Assembly (NCBI GenBank): GCA_013397115.1
Contig: VWZW01006282.1
Location: 94,741 to 158,740 of the forward strand
Direction: 5' to 3'
Length of the DNA stretch: 64,000 nucleotides
From: Edolisoma coerulescens
Lineage: Eukaryota > Chordata > Aves > Passeriformes > Campephagidae
The notes under the pieces were generated by a model. That model was not told the origin of the DNA, searched no databases, and saw only the letters and a program-made list of their open reading frames with translations. This document shows positions 47,801 through 61,600 of this stretch, piece after piece; position 1 is the stretch's first letter; the number at the start of each line of letters is the position of its first letter. A program made the position numbers and the translations under genes.

Positions 47801-50800
47801 TAGAAAGCAGTGCTTTATTTTCTCTGTGATCTTTCATTTTTAGGGGATATTTGTGATTACAGAGAACTTCCAACATTTCAGGCAAATGGGAAATTTTTAA
47901 ACAACTGATGTAATAGAGAGTTTAGGTGTTAGCATGCGATGAAACAATATCTTATTCTTACTGACAGCAGGATACAAAGATTGTTTGTATTTAGGACTCT
48001 TCCTGAACCAAGCAAAAGCGATGGATAAATGGCTTTAAATGGACTGCAGATCTTTGCAGAACACTCCCTAACTCTGATAGTTCTGAATCTTTGATTCTTC
48101 TAGGGTTAAACATTCAACAGAACTAAACATGATTTTTCCCCCCTCTCCTGTGTCTGCCTTTGAGCTGAGGAAGAATTTTCTATCAAACGATTCAAGTTGT
48201 GGAAAAGTACCCTGAGCACTTCACTGTTATTTATCATCCCCAAAATCTTGCTCCTGGTACCAGAGATGAGAAACTTGGATCCACATTGAGAAAATCACTT
48301 GGTCTTATGCTAATCTCGATCAAACTGTTGACAGTGACATTAAGCAAGCATACTGGGGTGTAATTACATTTCACACTGATCTATGAAATATTCATGTAAT
48401 AATAACGAATACATACATGCAATCATACAATATCATCATCATAAACTGTGGTCAAATACATATGATATTTGCAATGCTTATACCTTGTTCATATAAATAA
48501 ATATTCATTAGAACTGAAACTAATTACTGCATGGCTGATGACAGCTGAGAATATTAAGCACCACTACTGTATTATGCCTTCAAAGGCAATGAAATGACAT
48601 TCATTTCCAAGTTGGGTCAGTTTATTTGTCCAGCTATGATAATATTTTTTTCCAATGGAAAGAATAATGTTTATACTAATTGTCATGAGAATGTCTAAGC
48701 ATTTTCTGTGACTAGTAATCAAATCAGGGAGCTGAAAGTGTCTGTAACTACACCAATGTTAGTGTATTTTCATATTTAAAATTGGCCTTTCCCACAGCTC
48801 ATTCAAGTTTATGTTCTAGCCACATGTCCCACAGATAAATAAACAGATGCTCTATATAAAGAGTTAGATCACATTCTGAATGAGTGAGGAACATATGTCA
48901 TCATTAAGGGAAGCTTCAGTGCCAACGCTGGCATTAAGGTAGAGGAAAGAAAACAAGGAAGAACTTGAAATAGAGCAACATAATCCCAAGGAAGTTGTCA
49001 AAACCAGAAGAGAGGTTATTTGTGCTGGAGTTGGCAAGAAAATGTTGTTCGGCAGTTTTTACTGAAAAACAAAAGAATAGCTAGAGGAAATTTTGATTTT
49101 TAATTAAAAAACATCCTCTGTTGTTGGTAGTTCTGGCCTGAAACCAAAGAGTATGTTTTTTTACCTTAACATGCCAAACCCTTATGTTTTGTTTGCTCTG
49201 AACTTTTTGTGAGGTGTTTGAGGTGCCCAGTTTTCCAGTGAAAACAAGAAAACAAATAAAACTGAAATTTCCCAAGAATGTTTCTCTTTGTTGGAAATCT
49301 AATTATTTTTTTTCAAGTGAGAAATTTTCATGTAAGTTTTTTTTCACATGCTGCTGATGAAAGGAGGATATCCAGATATAGCTGATGATAGATCTTTGCT
49401 GTCTGAATGCAACCAGATGACATTGCTTTTATTGTTACTGTAGTGTTGTGTGCTTCATAAATAGAGACTGGAAAGACAGTTCATGCCCAAGAGATCATTG
49501 TAATCTAAATATAAGTCTAGAGGCTTTATTTATAAAATGTACAGAATCAGGGGTTTTTAATTGCATGCAGAAATATTGTTCAGAGAAAAGTACTATGCAC
49601 ACATGAAAAGAATTTTAGTTCTGAAGTTTTGAGAAAATTGTAAGTGAAAACTCATGCTATAAGTGAAAACAAAAAAAAAAAAAAAAGAAGAGGAAAAAGT
49701 TATCTGCAGATACCTCAAGGATTTATCTGCAATTCAATCATAGCAAATGAGCAGAGGACTGACATAGAAAACCTGGAAAAGACCAAAGATCTCCCTGAAG
49801 AACCAAAAGAGGGAAATGAAGTCTGTGATGGGCAGAGATCACTGATGCAATCGGAGGGTTTATGCAGGATATTGATCCAAGTGATGGTTGATTTCCCTAA
49901 ATAACAATCTTCCTAAGATACATCCAAAGGTGTGGTGAATAATAATAATGCACAAAGCATTGGAAGGACAGAGCTGCTGCTACCCAGATTTTATCACTAA
50001 ATTCCCTAAAAAAGAGTTAATTTTTTGTAAGGAATCCACAAGAATTGGGGGACCCCAAGGGTGGGAAGGGAGAGATTGTCTAGAGGAAAAGGAAAGACCC
50101 AGTTCTCTGCTATCAGTGTAACATGGGGGGATGAGGATCAGGAAATTGGGGGCCAGGCTGGGGAGCCTCTGGCTGATGGCACACGGAGAGGAGGGACGTT
50201 CTGCATCTGCACATCGAGCACCACCTCCGGAGGAGGCTGCTGGATTGAGCAGCCACTTTTGGCTGCCAGTTGCATCGGTCAGTGGCAGTGTGTAAAGGTT
50301 TGGCAGTACATGGCCGGATCTGTGTGAGACTTGGCTGCCTGCACCATCTTTTTATGCACTTAATTTGAGAAATGAGTACACGACAGAAATTTCTCATGGC
50401 CTGACGTGACAGAAAACATCCAGTGCTTTGTAAGCTGAAAACCTCCCATAAAGCCCCAGATCCAGGAAACACCCGCCTGGCACTCTGGATTTGGAAAAGA
50501 AACTTTACAGGAAAGTTGTTGAAAGGCTATTTGGAGCAGGATCATTCATACCAACAATAGCTTTATGCTATTTCTTGTCCATGGTTGTGCAACTGCCCTT
50601 CTGTCCAGGTCTTCAGCATTGGCACTTAGATGAGTCTACACCAACCAGCCCCTGCCAACAAGCCCTGAACTCCTGAAAAGGGAGTGAGGGAAGGGGCAGC
50701 CTAGACCAGGGTGGCCACTGTAGTTGTTTTCTCACAGTTGTGGCCATCACTACCTGCTCCGGGTCCCTTGGACAGGCCAGTCTTCTGAGGTTGACTGGAA

Positions 50801-53800
50801 GAAGAGCAGAGCCATAGGTTGCCAAACACAGTCAGCAGGCACTGGCAGACAGTTGGCAGTCAGGTATGTTCCTACCTTGCTCCAGCTATTTCATTTATGT
50901 GACAGTTTGGGAGAAACATCTGGCGCAACATCTGACTGACACATATCCAGCTACAGAAAGCTGAGAAAAACCAAAGCAGCCATCAGGGATAACAAAATGC
51001 ATTTTTGTGCATCTTAAGCCTTATTCTCTTCTTTCAGCCACCAGATGTGAACCAGAAGTAACTCAGCTGAGTTCAGTGAAGGACAGGCTAAAGATGGTGT
51101 GAGCTTTGGTTAAAATGTTCCTGCCTGATGAGACAATCTCTTAACCAAGCCATCCAAATTTCCCTACTTGCACTATCACTGATTTTATGTAGGACCTGGG
51201 ATAGTAATTTTTGTTTCTCTCACCTCAGTTTCTCTCTCTAAATGAGGGAAACAAGAGGCTGCTTTGGTCACACAAGTTGATGTCTGCCAGTGCATTCTAG
51301 AAGAGTTAAACGTAATTACAGCCATTCTGGCTCCATTGATGATTGTACGTAACTTTTGGTGAACATCTAACAAACAAAGGTAAAACAGGATCAGGAGCTG
51401 GAAAGTGAAACACTTTCAGTTTAGCCTGACTGTGTAAAGCATGTTTTCAGGACAAATGATGAACCACTGCAACAGCTTCCTAGCAACCATGGTGGATTCT
51501 CCATGCGGAGTATTTACAGGCCGCCTAGCTTTTTTTTCTGACATTAAAGACAGAGGATCTAGAGGACTAGAAATGTGTTTTAACATTTAGCTTTCCTGTA
51601 TCCAACAGCTGTTGTCCTCACTACTATAAATGAAAGATACTACTATCATGTGAGGGAAGCCCAGGTCTCCACGGGGCTCAGATGCACGATCCACTTACCG
51701 CGAGCGAACAAGCTCCCTCATGTCAGCTGAGATGTGGTAACTCTGTGGGTGCTTGCTCCTATGAGCAATAACAATAGCTCCCTACAGCAACTGTAATGTG
51801 CTATCCCAGCCCTGCTTTCCCCACCACAAGTAGTGCCATCCTGCTGCCTTTATGGGAGGCAAAGCGGGCCCATGGTTACAACAGTCACCCCACTCGGCTG
51901 GGCTGACAAGCAGTAGCTTGTCAGATGGCGGCATCTCAATTGAATGTCTGAGTTCCAATATTCCAGCTCCACTGGGAAGACCTCTCTGGAGATGTGGTCA
52001 TCCTTCAGACGTAAAAGTGGATTGTGGCTGTGCAGTGGCAAAGTTCAGACAGGGAGCCCACAATCTTCTCCCCGGGTCTACGTGAAGTTTTCCAGCTTCA
52101 CAAGCAGTCACTGCTGCTGCTATCCAAAGTAACTGCTTAAAATACCTTCTGCTGTTGGAATACGCCAGAACAGCCCTCCTCCCACATCCAGCCCCCATAT
52201 GGAACAATCTAAATGCAAAAGAAATGACTAAAAGGGTGTTTTTGGAAATAATTAGGTCAATTAGAATGTAACAAGGAGAGTGGTCTAGACATAGAGAGCA
52301 TTTAAATTAGCAACAAACTGCTCCATTTGCGTTCTTCAGTTCAATCAGCTATTTAATCATCAATTCATCTATGTGAATTCCTAGCAAATTAGGGAATTTG
52401 CTAATTTAACGTACCCTCAAGGTGGTGACTAAATTATGTATCAATGTCACTGATGCCTGCTCTGTCTAAAGCATGAGAAACACAGTCAAGCTCTTCAGAG
52501 AGGGGCTTTGGTGTCACATGCTCTCCAGGGATCACAAGAACTGATGTGTTTTAGAAAGGTCCGTAAGGTTAAAAAAGAGACTTTGGTTCTGCATTAGCCA
52601 ATCTGAATTCCGTTTAACATTTCCTTGCCCAAACGAAGCCCAAGCTCAAAGCCGCTAATAAATGAGAGGGAACTGAAATGAATTTGTTTCTCAGCATGTC
52701 CTGTACTCTGAAGTGGCAGGTGGCCATTTTTGAAGCCAAAGGTAATAAACAATAATCACTTTTATAACTGATACAGTATAAGCAGATCTAAAAGCTGGAG
52801 ATTATATAGGAACCCCTAGCATCCTCTTACATGTTATGATAAGAAACCAGTCCTGTGGCATGTACAGCATGTCTCTCAGGCAATATAAAATGCCATCAGT
52901 CTCTCCTAGTGGAGCTAACCCTTATGTGGGTGAACCTGGCCCCTGCAGAAAGCTGCACAAGAGTTATCCATCACTCAGGTCACTCCTCTAATTGTAACTG
53001 ACACATTAAAAAAAACCTGTTCTGACTCTATAATTGATGCCCTGCCAGAAGCCAAAGTGTCCCTCCTTTGGGGCTCAGATGTGATCATCTCACATCCTTC
53101 TTCAGGACTGACGCAGACTTTGGTGAGACTGAAATCAAGCTCTGAAGAAAACAAGTGTGTGGTGTGTCTCTGAAAGGGACCTTTGCAGAAAACATGGGTG
53201 GGGAGGAAATGGAAGATGAGAAAGTTGGGTGGGAAGGAAAACAAAACTGGAATTTTTAAAAAATTTAATTTTGTGCTGCACAACCTCTATGTTTTACCCT
53301 CTTCACCATTCCCTTTCATTTAGACTCAGCAATCTGAGGAAGCCCCCACTGTGTAGTCAATAACAGACTGTGGATTCAATCTTGGGTCCTGCCTAGAGCA
53401 AAATGGATGCTATTATTTGTCACACAGTAGCTCTGCTTAAACACCCTGTAAGAAAGGGCATGCTCCTGCCTGGTGAGAGCAGGCTGACAGCCCCAGAGAT
53501 CCTTTCTGGATGGAGTGGTACCTCTACAGGTAAGAAGCAGCATCATTCCAGCACGAGGTGCTCTTTGTCAGACACTGTCATCTGCAGGGTTCCTGAGAGG
53601 TTACAGTGTGATGGGAGAACAGGCTGAACGTCACAGAGTTCAGATGTTTCTTGAGTGGTATTCAAATGCCTGGAGATAGAGGATGGGTGCAGCCTTGGCA
53701 AGATCTTAAAAGCAAGATAAGGAGAAAGGAATAATTAGGCATCTGACTGAAGCTGAAAATTCACATCTCTCCTCAGGATTGGTGAACAGCTTTGGCTAAA

Positions 53801-55559
53801 ATAAGATGTAATTTGAATCTCTGCCAGTTGCCTGTATTAAAGTGAACCCTTCTTTTCTTTTTTTTTTTCTCCTTAAGATCAGAGATTGCTTTGTTCAATG
53901 TTGGAGCATGTCAGAAATTCTTCTGTGATCCTTGGAAGTCTAAGTGGGGGGGAGTGGATATGAAGGAGTTACCATATTCTGCATTTGGCACCTGGAGCAA
54001 CCAAGTGAATGCTGCCTCCAGGTCTGGGTCTGGGATTCAGCAGGGATTTTGAGAAATTAAAGAAGATGCATAGATGCAGTTACCCACTTTGCTACCTCTC
54101 TGTGCCTGTTTCTAGGACATTTGTCTTGGTTAAATATAAACTTCGAAGAGAGGGACCCTCTGCTCATGCTGGGGCTGGCTGTTTTCAGAGAAGTTTGCCC
54201 TTCAGCCCAGGACCTTGCACAGAGATCAGCTTCCTTCCATTGCCATTTGCTGGCTTTAAAATGGCTTGCAGCCTTCCCAGGTGGGCCTGAGATGGCATGG
54301 AGATGGCCTCCCCAGGTCCTTGGGATTCTGAAAGTTTGCAAGCACCATCACTGAAGGCCAGAGCAGACCCAGGAGAGGGGTTTCAAGAAAACTACCCTTT
54401 GACTTCAGCAGAAAGTGAGATTGGGCAATAAATTAATACACCAAGTATAGACTAATGTGGCCAGATCTGAAATGAAAATAAAGACAATTTTAGCATTCCT
54501 TTAGAGTGCCTGATTGAAGAATTTGGTCACATGGCAGGAAAGAAGGTCACTGAAGAGAGCTCTTTTAACAGAAGCTCATTCGTATTTTAAACTGGTCACA
54601 TGCCTTTTCATTTGTATCTTCTCTGATGTGAGTCCCCTCTTCCTTCATCTTTATTTACACTAATCTGTTTTCATAACTTGCTTTGAATTGCAAGCAGACT
54701 TTTCTCTATCAGCCAGTTTGAAAGGGCAGCAGAGGCATCCCCCTCAACTCCTGTTTGCCCTGTGTCCAAGAGGAATCACTTCTCCTAATGAAAGAGCATC
54801 ATGGCAATTGCTTTGACATGATGCATTTCATGCTGACTGGTCAGGATCAATTTTAGAAACAAACTGTAGCATGGGAATGTTGCTACTCTTCCATTTGTCT
54901 TTGCAGTCAGGCTCACATCAAACACATTCCACGTCACATCGTGGACCAGAAAGAAAGGTTTGCAGCTGAAACAGTGGGACTCTATCTGACACTATCAGAA
55001 GTGTTCCACAGTGATGCCACTGTGGCAAAACACAGATTTCTATCGGGGAAACATATATCATGCTCAGGAGGACAGCAATGTTTGTAAAAGCGTGCAGTAC
55101 ATAATGAGGAGAATTTCACCATGCACAGCAAGGAGATGTGTCGGCGGCTACAAAGCAATAGATTTAATTCATACCTGCGAATAATTTGATCTTCAATTTT
55201 CCTCCACATTACTTACTACACCCAAACAGCTTGTACAAGCTATCAACGGGCAGAAATTGTCAAGGAGTTATGGCTTTTTAAGATCTGACTTTCTCAGCAG
55301 TTGCAAATGCAAGAGCAGAATGCTGATTAGTCCTAAGATGACATATGCATAAAAAAAAGGACCCCAGGAATATAATAATTCAAGGCTACTTAAAATAAAC
55401 GTGTTTTTGTAAACACTACACAAATAGTGATTTGGGGAATCTGAAACCCAAGCTGAAAGCCAGGCTGAATGCATTTCCAGGGAATATGCAGTTAGTACCT
55501 CGACTGTGGTAAGGTTACGATGAGCATTTTTGACTATTGCTAACTATACATTTGAGCTG
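41883..55559. other. Unrecognised non-coding stretch
   Basis: Nearly 14 kb with no recognised gene. The part from about 45000 to 49600 is AT-rich and free of recognisable transposons, the type of sequence that often holds conserved non-coding elements; conservation cannot be judged from one genome. There is a 16-base A run near 49670-49686. Open frames are short and featureless. Confidence 0.45.
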
Positions 55560-55650
55560 TGTGGGTCAACGTGGTGACTCAGCAATCAAAGTTACTTCAT
55601 CCTGCTGCAGAGGACTGCAGTTTGGTTTCCAGCACCACATTTAGGATTTC
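55560..55650 (+). repeat. Possible tRNA-derived SINE head
   Basis: TGGTGACTCAGC (from 55572) resembles a pol III A box, and AGTTTGGTTTCCAGC (from 55619) resembles a degenerate B box. Their spacing of about 48 bases is close to that in tRNA genes. There is no tRNA cloverleaf, so a decayed SINE is the better explanation. The boundaries and family are unknown. Confidence 0.3.
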
Positions 55651-58600
55651 CAGGGGGAGCAGGAGATGAGTCAGGGAATTAGAGCAACCTTGCATTACTT
55701 AACTAGTGCTTGTGGCTTGATCAATGGCACTGGGAAGGCTCTGCTGTAGGGAACCCCTGCAACAGTGTCGCAGTGTGCTCGCTGCTACAGAGTGCTGTGG
55801 AGGCTGCCAGTGCACTCAGAAATGGGGGGGAGACAGATGAGAGAAGACAAAAAATATACATACGGTCAGCAAATAATGTGAAAAATTACCGTAGCATCAC
55901 ATGGCAGGTATTATTTACCTTACTGTGCATGAACTGATGCATACTGTATCCCATCTGCGATGCAGGCAGACACAAAACTTCATATTGCATGGCTAAAAAA
56001 ATATTGCTATTTTCTAGGTATAGCCAATCCCTGGTAAACTGGAATGTACACAAAGCACACAACATTCCTTAGAGCTGGAGAGTGTCCTCACTGGTCAGCT
56101 GCAACACTGGGCAGGTAATTAACAAATGCCTGGATAAAATGAGCAAGATCTTGTTTATCAATCAACATCCTATTAATTAGCTCACGTGTCAATTTTAATT
56201 GAAGTGATTTGTATTAATAATGGACGTCTGTGCAAGTTGTGTGGCATACCTGCAGGGATCTGTGCTTGCTCCTGGGCTTAAATTTTGGCAAATATTCCAG
56301 CCTAAGAAATACCTTCACAGTTTCAGAACACTGATTTTTGAGAGCTAAATAGCTGTGTCACTGATAGCTGTTTATTAATAGAACCTTTACATGGGAAACC
56401 ATCACCTGATAACTACATCTGAAGTGAAAACAGAATAACAGTGTTATGTAAGAAACTCTCTAGCTGAATCCATGTCATAAAAAAGCTCCAATGACACACA
56501 TAAGGGGGTAACATTATTTGCAAATTATAATAATGGCTTCCCACATCTGTTCTCATGAAGAGGGAAAGCTGTGTGGCTGCTGGCATTTTATTTAAGGTTT
56601 GAATCCATTCCATATTGCTTTACATTTTGCAAAAAACCCACTACTATTACTCTTCTTCATTTTACCTTTTCTTGTTTTGTTAAAGGCAATGCTGTAGCTC
56701 AGGTTACTCGGAGGTTGTCATCATCCCAGGATCACGTCGAACCTCTTCTGGTACTGAATTATCCCAGGTGTGCTTTCAATTTAAAAATGACTCTGTGAGG
56801 ACAAATATTAGGACAATCACAGCTGCTTCTGTGCTACTGCACATGATTGTTATTTTATCATTTATAGGCTTGCCAGAGCTCCCTGGTGCTGTGTGCCATC
56901 CTCGCACTTCACAAGAGGCAACGCCTGCCCCAAGGAACTTATAATCAAAAACCGCAGAATGGGCTGGGAGAAGGGAATTAATCAATGATTGACGTTCTCT
57001 GCATTAAATACAGGAGTGTCTGAGGTATGGAGATTCAATGACTTGGCTAGGTTATGCAGAGAGTCTATAAAAGAATTGGGAATTGGAAGTAGCCCTCTTC
57101 CATCTAAATCCAGACATGTTGAGTCATCAGTCAATAACAAGACTGATTTCCATGGCAGTAGTGTTTGGAGGCTTTAATCAGGTTTCATGTCCTATTATGC
57201 TGGGTACTGTGTAAATATAGAATAACAGATACTCTCTGCAGGCATGTCCTTAAACAGATCCCTGCTGATTTCAGTGGAACTCTACACGTCCAGAAGGATA
57301 CCCTGGGGTAGATCTGGTTTTCTAAATAGGGATGAGGCACGGTAGGTGGGAGTAAAACCTGCAGGATTTATGGAGAACATACCATTACAGGTAATGGGTA
57401 GCAACTATCATAAACTTTTTCAGTGATAGTTTGGTATCTATATGCTTTGAAGTATCTCAGTAGTGGTGTTTTACTGAAATGCAAAGTTTTTCTGCCCAAG
57501 AATAAATCAAAACCACTTAAAACAACTTTGGCAAAGCTCTCGTCCAGTTTTTAACACAGTCTTTAGCGAGGAGTAACCTTTTTGCTAGCTTAAAAGGTGG
57601 GACTGTGAAAGGTAGATGGAAAATAAAGATGCTATAATGGGAGAACTGTGAGCACGTTTGGAGGACATCTGCTGAGATGTTATCGGTGGCAAAGAAGCCC
57701 TGCCCATTCGGTGACATCATTCCCTACAACTGCCAGCCTGTCCTGGCAGGCTCCGGGGCTGCAGCGGGAACGCTGTGTGAGAGCCAGGCTGGATGCGGCA
57801 GAGGAACACAGTGGGCTTGATTCCCTCTGGGCTGGCAGGGAATAAATGGCTGGGGAGCAGTCGCTCCTCCAGCTGAATGCAGATGACGAGGCTGAGGCAG
57901 TGAAGACCGCAAGGCCAGTCAACAGATTGATTTCTTTCATGGTTGCCTTTATTATTTTAAAAGTTGGTGTGTTAGATGAGCACCAAGAAGCTCCTGCAGC
58001 GACGGTGCTCAGCACTGGACATGGATATGCCGAGAGGTGGGTCCTGTCCCACATAGCCCTGGAGGGATAGTCCTGTCCTGAGTTACACAGGCTCCTCTTG
58101 GACCCAGCTAATGCATGAGCCCTTCTGTTCAAGGCTGGGATGGGAAGCTCAGCAGACAGGCAAAGTCTGATGACTTGAGGTCCAAGAAAACTGATGCTAA
58201 GTGCCAAGTGTGGTGAGGGGTGGGGTGGGCAACCAAATAGGTATTTGTTACATCAGCACACGTGCAAGGGTTTTGAGCCTGAATTTTGCAGCACATGTGT
58301 CTGATTCTTACTCCTAATGTGTTCTTAAACTTCTCCCTAATATCTACTTAACTTCTGGTTTCAATGTCTTACTCTCTACTAATGTGCTTGAATCAGGACC
58401 GTGTTGTTGAGGCAGATCTCCAGATTTACTGCAGTTAGGTTTGTATCAGACCAGTCTGGGAGGGCATGAACTGAGCTCCCTTCCAGTGAACCTAAAGCAG
58501 TGTTGATCCTCCAGAGCAGTTCACACGAACTCTGGCCATCACTGGGTATATAGTCCATGGGACTCCAAATAAAGCTAGCCTGAAGCACCCCACTTCACTG

Positions 58601-61600
58601 AAACACCTTTGGTTTGGAGATGGGGTCCTCAACATCCATAGAATCACTCTAGAAAACCACTCCTCCATGGCCACTACTGCCCACACAGACTGAGTGCATT
58701 GCAGCTTGTTGCTCTCAGGGAACTTCAGGCTGAGGGCAGAGGAAGAGGGTTTAGGCTTGGAGAGGAGCCCAGCCCCCACAGAGCAGGACGGACATAACTC
58801 ACTCTGGCCACAGAGCGCAGCAGCCACAAGCCTATCTGCAGGCACAGCTAACAAAACCAGTATAGAAGTAGCCAAAGGCTAGAAAAAGCACTCAGAAGTG
58901 TTGTGACAATAAGACATCAGGCAGAAAAGGAGAACTCAGTGATTTCACTGAGTGCAAGTGGTAGCATAAGCTCAGACATCAAAGAAACACAGGAGAGAAA
59001 TGCTCAAATAGAAAAAAACCCATGTACAAATAAATATTTTTATAATATATAAACTATTACTGCACCTCTCCTTCACAGGACTGCTTCTTGTATTACAAAT
59101 AAAGCAGAATCTGAATATAAATGAAGACATCAGTAAGCACAATTTTGTGGCTGCAGTTGCCAGACTGTCAGACCAGAATGATGCTGGAATGGTCACTTCT
59201 GCCCTTAAGTTTCCAAACTATATAATTTTGAGCAGGTGATTCAAAGCATAGCAGATTGTTGCACGTATGCAGATGCCATTAAAAACACACTGAAGAAATG
59301 ACAAGCAATCCCCTCTCTTCCAGCATTATTATGCAAATAATAAAAACACTTGCCAGTCCACTGGGTAAATGTCATATGTATATACACATTAAAGGATACG
59401 GGAAGCCCCTGTCACCATAATGTTCAAAACCTTAAAAACTTGATTGCAACTCTTGCTCTTCAGGAAACTGCAAATGTCATGAGGAAGACTGAGCTGCTCT
59501 GCACTGGCTGTCACCTGGAGATCCATGTGGCCAGAACCAGTGCTCCAAGAACCCACTGTTGTGCCTGTGCCCTCATCCAGCAGCGTGGCTGCTGCTCCTT
59601 CCCCAGAGATCTGCATGTGGGGATCTGCAGGGGTAATCAACCACTGAAAGATCCCCCAAGTTAATATGCCCACACCGTGCTTAGCTCTTGTAATTTTAGG
59701 TGAAGAACATAATTAGCATTGGGTGAGGGTTGGGAATGCAACAGGAACCTGAAAGTTTTTACTTTTCTTTTAATATGTGTCTATAATGTCAGTATTTTAG
59801 TCTCAGAGGATTTGCCTATCTGACTATAGTTAAGATCGTGATGTTCCCTCACACAGATCATCAGAATTTTAGCTTTTTTGGGTACCTTTCCTGATCTAAG
59901 AACTCATGATGTGTTACTTTACAAGGAAGGGGGAAAAGCAGTGGTTTGAAGCAGACTTCAGTCCCTTCAGATCAAAGCCCATGTCTTCTGATGTGCGTCT
60001 ACAGCGCCTAACGGTGCCTGGTCCAGACTGGGACTTGTGGTTATTATTGTAACAACAAAAGCGACTGCAGTGGGGTATGGCACAGAACTGATGTATTTGC
60101 TATTTTTGTATGCTTTATTTAGCACATTTTCTATGCACACCAACTCGGTTCCTGTTCATGTACCAAACTCCCCATAGCATATTTGTCCCTTTGGCTATCA
60201 TTATTCCTGGTGAAGGGGACTGCACTGCTCTCACTTTGGAGTTAACAGCATTGACACCCTGCCATCCCAGGGCTGTCCAGCTGTAGCACCCCGGTGACCA
60301 GGAACAGAAGCAGGAAACCAAAGCCCGATCTCCTGTCCAGCCTATTCCAGGACTTCTAGCAAGCCACGAGGAAGAGCAGCAAGGCCTCATTCAGTGCTGC
60401 TCTCCTCGTTACCAGTTCAGCTGACACTCAGTTGTGTAGGAAATTCATCGGACAAGTACAAACGAACCCATACATCTATTTAGTCTCAAGATGAATTTCT
60501 AAAAAGCAAACCCACAATGTTTCAGCATGCCTATATTTATTATTTTTTTCCAGAGAGCCTGCTATTGTTTTGCTATTGAGAAATACACCTTCAAACATTG
60601 GATTAGTTCAGTTTTAGAAGCACAACTATGTTTATTATATTTGGTGCTGTGAAAAGCACTTCTAATTTCTATTTTTATTGAGCTAGATTTTTCTCTGAGA
60701 CCAAAATTGAGTTGTTTGTTTAAAAGCTATTAACGCCTAGACTGAGATAACAGCTCTGTAATTCTAATAAGATGTAATACAGTTTTTTCGTCTGAGTATG
60801 TCCAAGTACAGCCCACCTTTTAAAAAGGGAGGAACAAATTCACTGTTGGCCCACAGAGGTGCTGTCATTACTTGAAATCATGGAACAGAGCTTGTTCTAC
60901 TGGGGGTTAACTTAGTAATTCCACTTCATCTTACCATGCTAGTCTTTCTTCTTATGCCTGACTGGATAAATTTATCCAAAACTTCATAATTTAAACATTT
61001 AGAAATAACTTTTAAAAGTGACACTGAATTAAACGTTACCTATATAAGTGTTAAAAATTGATGGGAACAGGAGTGCCTGCTCTTCTGGTGTGGTATCAAT
61101 ACACTGTCTGGAAATCATCCATTCTTTGCCACTAACTCCCACATTCAATATTTTCGGGTAATGCAATACCAAGTCACAGTTGATGCACCTTATCCTGAAG
61201 CACTTAATAAACTAGAGTTAACAGATGTGAAATCTGAGGAAGCGCTCAGGGAAATCCAGGGACTTCCCTGAAAATTAGGGTTTATAGACTATAATCCCAC
61301 TGATGATAGCTGAGTGATAAAACCCACATTGTTTGTATTTACAACAATTCTTGAGTGATTTCATTGTTCTCAAAGAAAAAAAAAAGCTGCTTTTGTTCAT
61401 TGTTGATACAAAGTCACTCTTGTTGTTGCAGACCAGGCACTTCCTACTTTACCTGGGTATTTTTATCCACAGTACTTTGCTGTGTTTGAGAGATAAGCCC
61501 TTACTCCAGACTCTGAATCACACTTCCCCCTCAGATTTGGGGAATGTCAGATCCAGATCGGGATCCAAACTTTCTAGTTTGGGCCTGTCTTTCATCATGG

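Noticed and set aside
49666..49904. A16 tract followed by an open frame
   Set aside because: The A run precedes rather than follows the frame, and the short lysine- and glutamate-rich product has no domain; chance.
57680..58207. Minus-strand frame of 175 codons
   Set aside because: No domain, Ser/Ala-rich in a GC patch, no splice or poly(A) support.
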